A stretch of 7,239 bases of DNA, from contig JAGHUU010000165.1 of NCBI GenBank assembly GCA_018064695.1, positions 1 through 7,239 of the forward strand, given 5' to 3'. The notes under the pieces were generated by a model. The model had not been told where the DNA came from and did no database searches. It worked only from the letters and a program-made list of their open reading frames with translations. Both the position numbers and the translations under genes were made by a program. This document shows positions 6,720 through 7,239 of this stretch, one piece after another (position 1 is the stretch's first letter; the number at the start of each line of letters is the position of its first letter). The stretch comes from Candidatus Blautia equi. Its GTDB lineage: Bacteria; Bacillota; Clostridia; Lachnospirales; Lachnospiraceae.

Positions 6720-6735
6720 CCTGCCTGAGCGCAGG
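6720..6735 (+). other. Small GC hairpin in the rho-rpmE spacer
   Basis: CCTGC (6720-6724) pairs with GCAGG (6731-6735) around loop CTGAGC. The nearest T-run (6750-6755) is too far away for a normal intrinsic terminator. The rest of the 274-base spacer shows only the alternative-pairing motif upstream and the rpmE promoter and leader downstream. A short open frame at 6640-6840 there looks spurious. Confidence 0.3.
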
Positions 6736-6764
6736 GAGAATGTTAAGGAATTTTTAATTAATGC

Positions 6765-6793
6765 TTGCATTTGCATATTGGCTATGTTATACT
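6765..6793 (+). promoter_or_regulatory. Extended -10 promoter for rpmE
   Basis: TATACT at 6788-6793 (5 of 6 to consensus) is preceded by TG at 6785-6786, giving the extended -10 form TGnTATACT. Seventeen bases upstream is TTGCAT at 6765-6770, which keeps the TTG of the -35 consensus. TTGCAT is repeated directly at 6771-6776. Transcription would begin near 6800, leaving a leader of about 60 bases before rpmE. Confidence 0.65.
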
Positions 6794-6799
6794 TTGATA

Positions 6800-6859
6800 G
6801 CTGTTTAAGCAAAATGTTCAGAAAATGTTTATTTAAATAAATATAGAGAGGTGAAAGAC
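6800..6859 (+). promoter_or_regulatory. rpmE 5' leader: candidate L31 control region with strong SD
   Basis: The leader is AT-rich. It holds a direct repeat AAAATGTT (6811-6818 and 6822-6829) and a perfect 14-base palindrome TTTATTTAAATAAA (6828-6841) ending just before the SD GAGGTGA (6848-6854). Ribosomal-protein leaders that bind L31 have been described in Firmicutes, but I cannot match this stretch to that consensus by eye. The palindrome could form only a weak AU hairpin beside the SD. Confidence 0.35.
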
Positions 6860-7060
6860 ATGAAAGAAGGAATTCAGCCAACTTATTATCAGGCAACCGT
6901 AACCTGCAACTGCGGAAATACATTCGTAACAGGTTCCACCAAGAAAGAGATCCACGTTGAGATCTGTTCCAAATGCCATCCATTCTACACTGGTCAGCAG
7001 AAAGCTGCTCAGGCTCGTGGACGTATTGATAAGTTCAATAAGAAATACGGCTTACAGTAA
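6860..7060 (+). CDS. rpmE: 50S ribosomal protein L31, zinc-binding type
   Basis: A 66-residue protein of the large ribosomal subunit that bridges toward the small subunit. It starts MKEGIQPTYYQATVTCNCGN and carries the four zinc-ligand cysteines C16, C18, C36 and C39 (CNC and CSKC), marking the C+ form rather than the zinc-free paralogue made in zinc starvation. HPFYTG (40-45) and the basic tail RIDKFNKKYGL (55-65) are typical. A GTG in frame at 6851 lies inside the SD, so ATG 6860 is the start. It has its own promoter and a strong SD, and a terminator hairpin follows 24 bases after the stop. Position between rho and a DUF1385 gene is a common clostridial arrangement. Confidence 0.97.
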   Translation: MKEGIQPTYYQATVTCNCGNTFVTGSTKKEIHVEICSKCHPFYTGQQKAAQARGRIDKFNKKYGLQ

Positions 7061-7084
7061 TAAGCAGATTGGTATTGCGATATG

Positions 7085-7117
7085 AAGGTTGGGGTTGAGA
7101 GACCTCAACCTTTCTTT
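7085..7117 (+). terminator. Rho-independent terminator after rpmE
   Basis: AAGGTTGGGG (7085-7094) pairs with CCTCAACCTT (7103-7112) with one G-U, around an 8-base loop, and the T-rich TTTCTTT runs over 7111-7117. A competing fold uses GGTTGAG (7093-7099) with CTCAACC (7104-7110), 7 perfect pairs with loop AGAC, followed directly by TTTCTTT. Either fold would end rpmE transcripts; the T-run is interrupted, so some read-through to the next gene is likely. Confidence 0.75.
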
Positions 7118-7147
7118 GCATTTAGCGAATATAATGGAGAAATAGAT

Positions 7148-7239
7148 ATGAAACCATCAAATATCGGCGGTCAGGCTGTCATGGAAGGAATCATGATGCG
7201 CCATAAGGACCGTTATTCCGTAGGCGTGCGCCGTCCGGA
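7148..7239 (+). CDS. DUF1385 (YqhQ-like) membrane protein, N-terminal part (3' end outside the window)
   Basis: Only the first 30 codons are present. They read MKPSNIGGQAVMEGIMMR with VGVRRP near the end, matching the conserved N-terminal GGQAVxEGVMMR and AVRRP motifs of the DUF1385 family (YqhQ in Bacillus subtilis). These are integral membrane proteins of about 300 residues with no settled function; the membrane segments would lie beyond this window. The SD is TGGAGA at 7135-7140, 7-8 bases before the ATG. In many clostridia this gene sits between rpmE and prmC-prfA, so translation-termination genes probably follow. It is 87 bases after rpmE, past the terminator; no separate promoter was found, so read-through is likely. 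Confidence 0.85.
   Translation, partial: MKPSNIGGQAVMEGIMMRHKDRYSVGVRRP

Noticed and set aside
6640..6840. 66-residue open frame in the rho-rpmE spacer
   Set aside because: Its GTG/ATG has no convincing SD, the AT-rich frame runs across the rpmE promoter, and no homology is recognisable. A leader peptide cannot be excluded but is not supported.
7130..7135. Perfect TATAAT before the DUF1385 gene as a promoter
   Set aside because: There is no suitable -35, and a start about 7 bases downstream would leave the SD untranscribed.

Overview
The window looks like core chromosome of a Gram-positive anaerobe of the class Clostridia, most likely Lachnospiraceae-like. This is inferred from strong AGGAGG-type ribosome binding sites, the mixed AGA/CGC codon use and moderate GC content, a Rho with a disordered N-terminal insert, and the order rho - rpmE - DUF1385 gene, which in many clostridia leads into prmC and prfA. 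All genes read on the + strand. No tRNA, rRNA, CRISPR array, insertion sequence or phage gene was seen.

Region 1 (1-3299) is a probable operon of three genes. It holds the C-terminal part of an AMP-forming acyl-CoA synthetase cut by the window edge, a free-standing acyltransferase of the E2/CAT fold whose usual catalytic histidine position is glutamate, and an M3-family oligoendopeptidase F. The pairing of an acyl-activating enzyme with an E2-fold protein that has no lipoyl domain hints at an undefined acyl-transfer module.

Region 2 (3300-3426) is a compact control segment: a long GC-rich imperfect palindrome that may be a terminator or a REP-like repeat, followed at once by a near-consensus sigma-A promoter and a small 5'-UTR hairpin.

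Region 3 (3427-6585) is a second unit of hisC (histidinol-phosphate aminotransferase), a small COG2426 membrane protein and rho. Rho carries an insert between its N-terminal helical domain and its cold-shock domain, built from a 13-residue tandem duplication followed by seven charged pentapeptides.

Region 4 (6586-7239) is a 274-base spacer with a three-strand alternative-pairing motif and an extended -10 promoter, then rpmE (zinc-binding ribosomal protein L31) with a strong SD and a downstream terminator, then the first 30 codons of a DUF1385 (YqhQ-like) membrane protein.

Most of the window is housekeeping. The parts that merit a second look are the His-to-Glu E2-like protein beside the ligase, the repeat-built Rho insert, the alternative hairpins after rho, the rpmE leader, and the palindrome before hisC.
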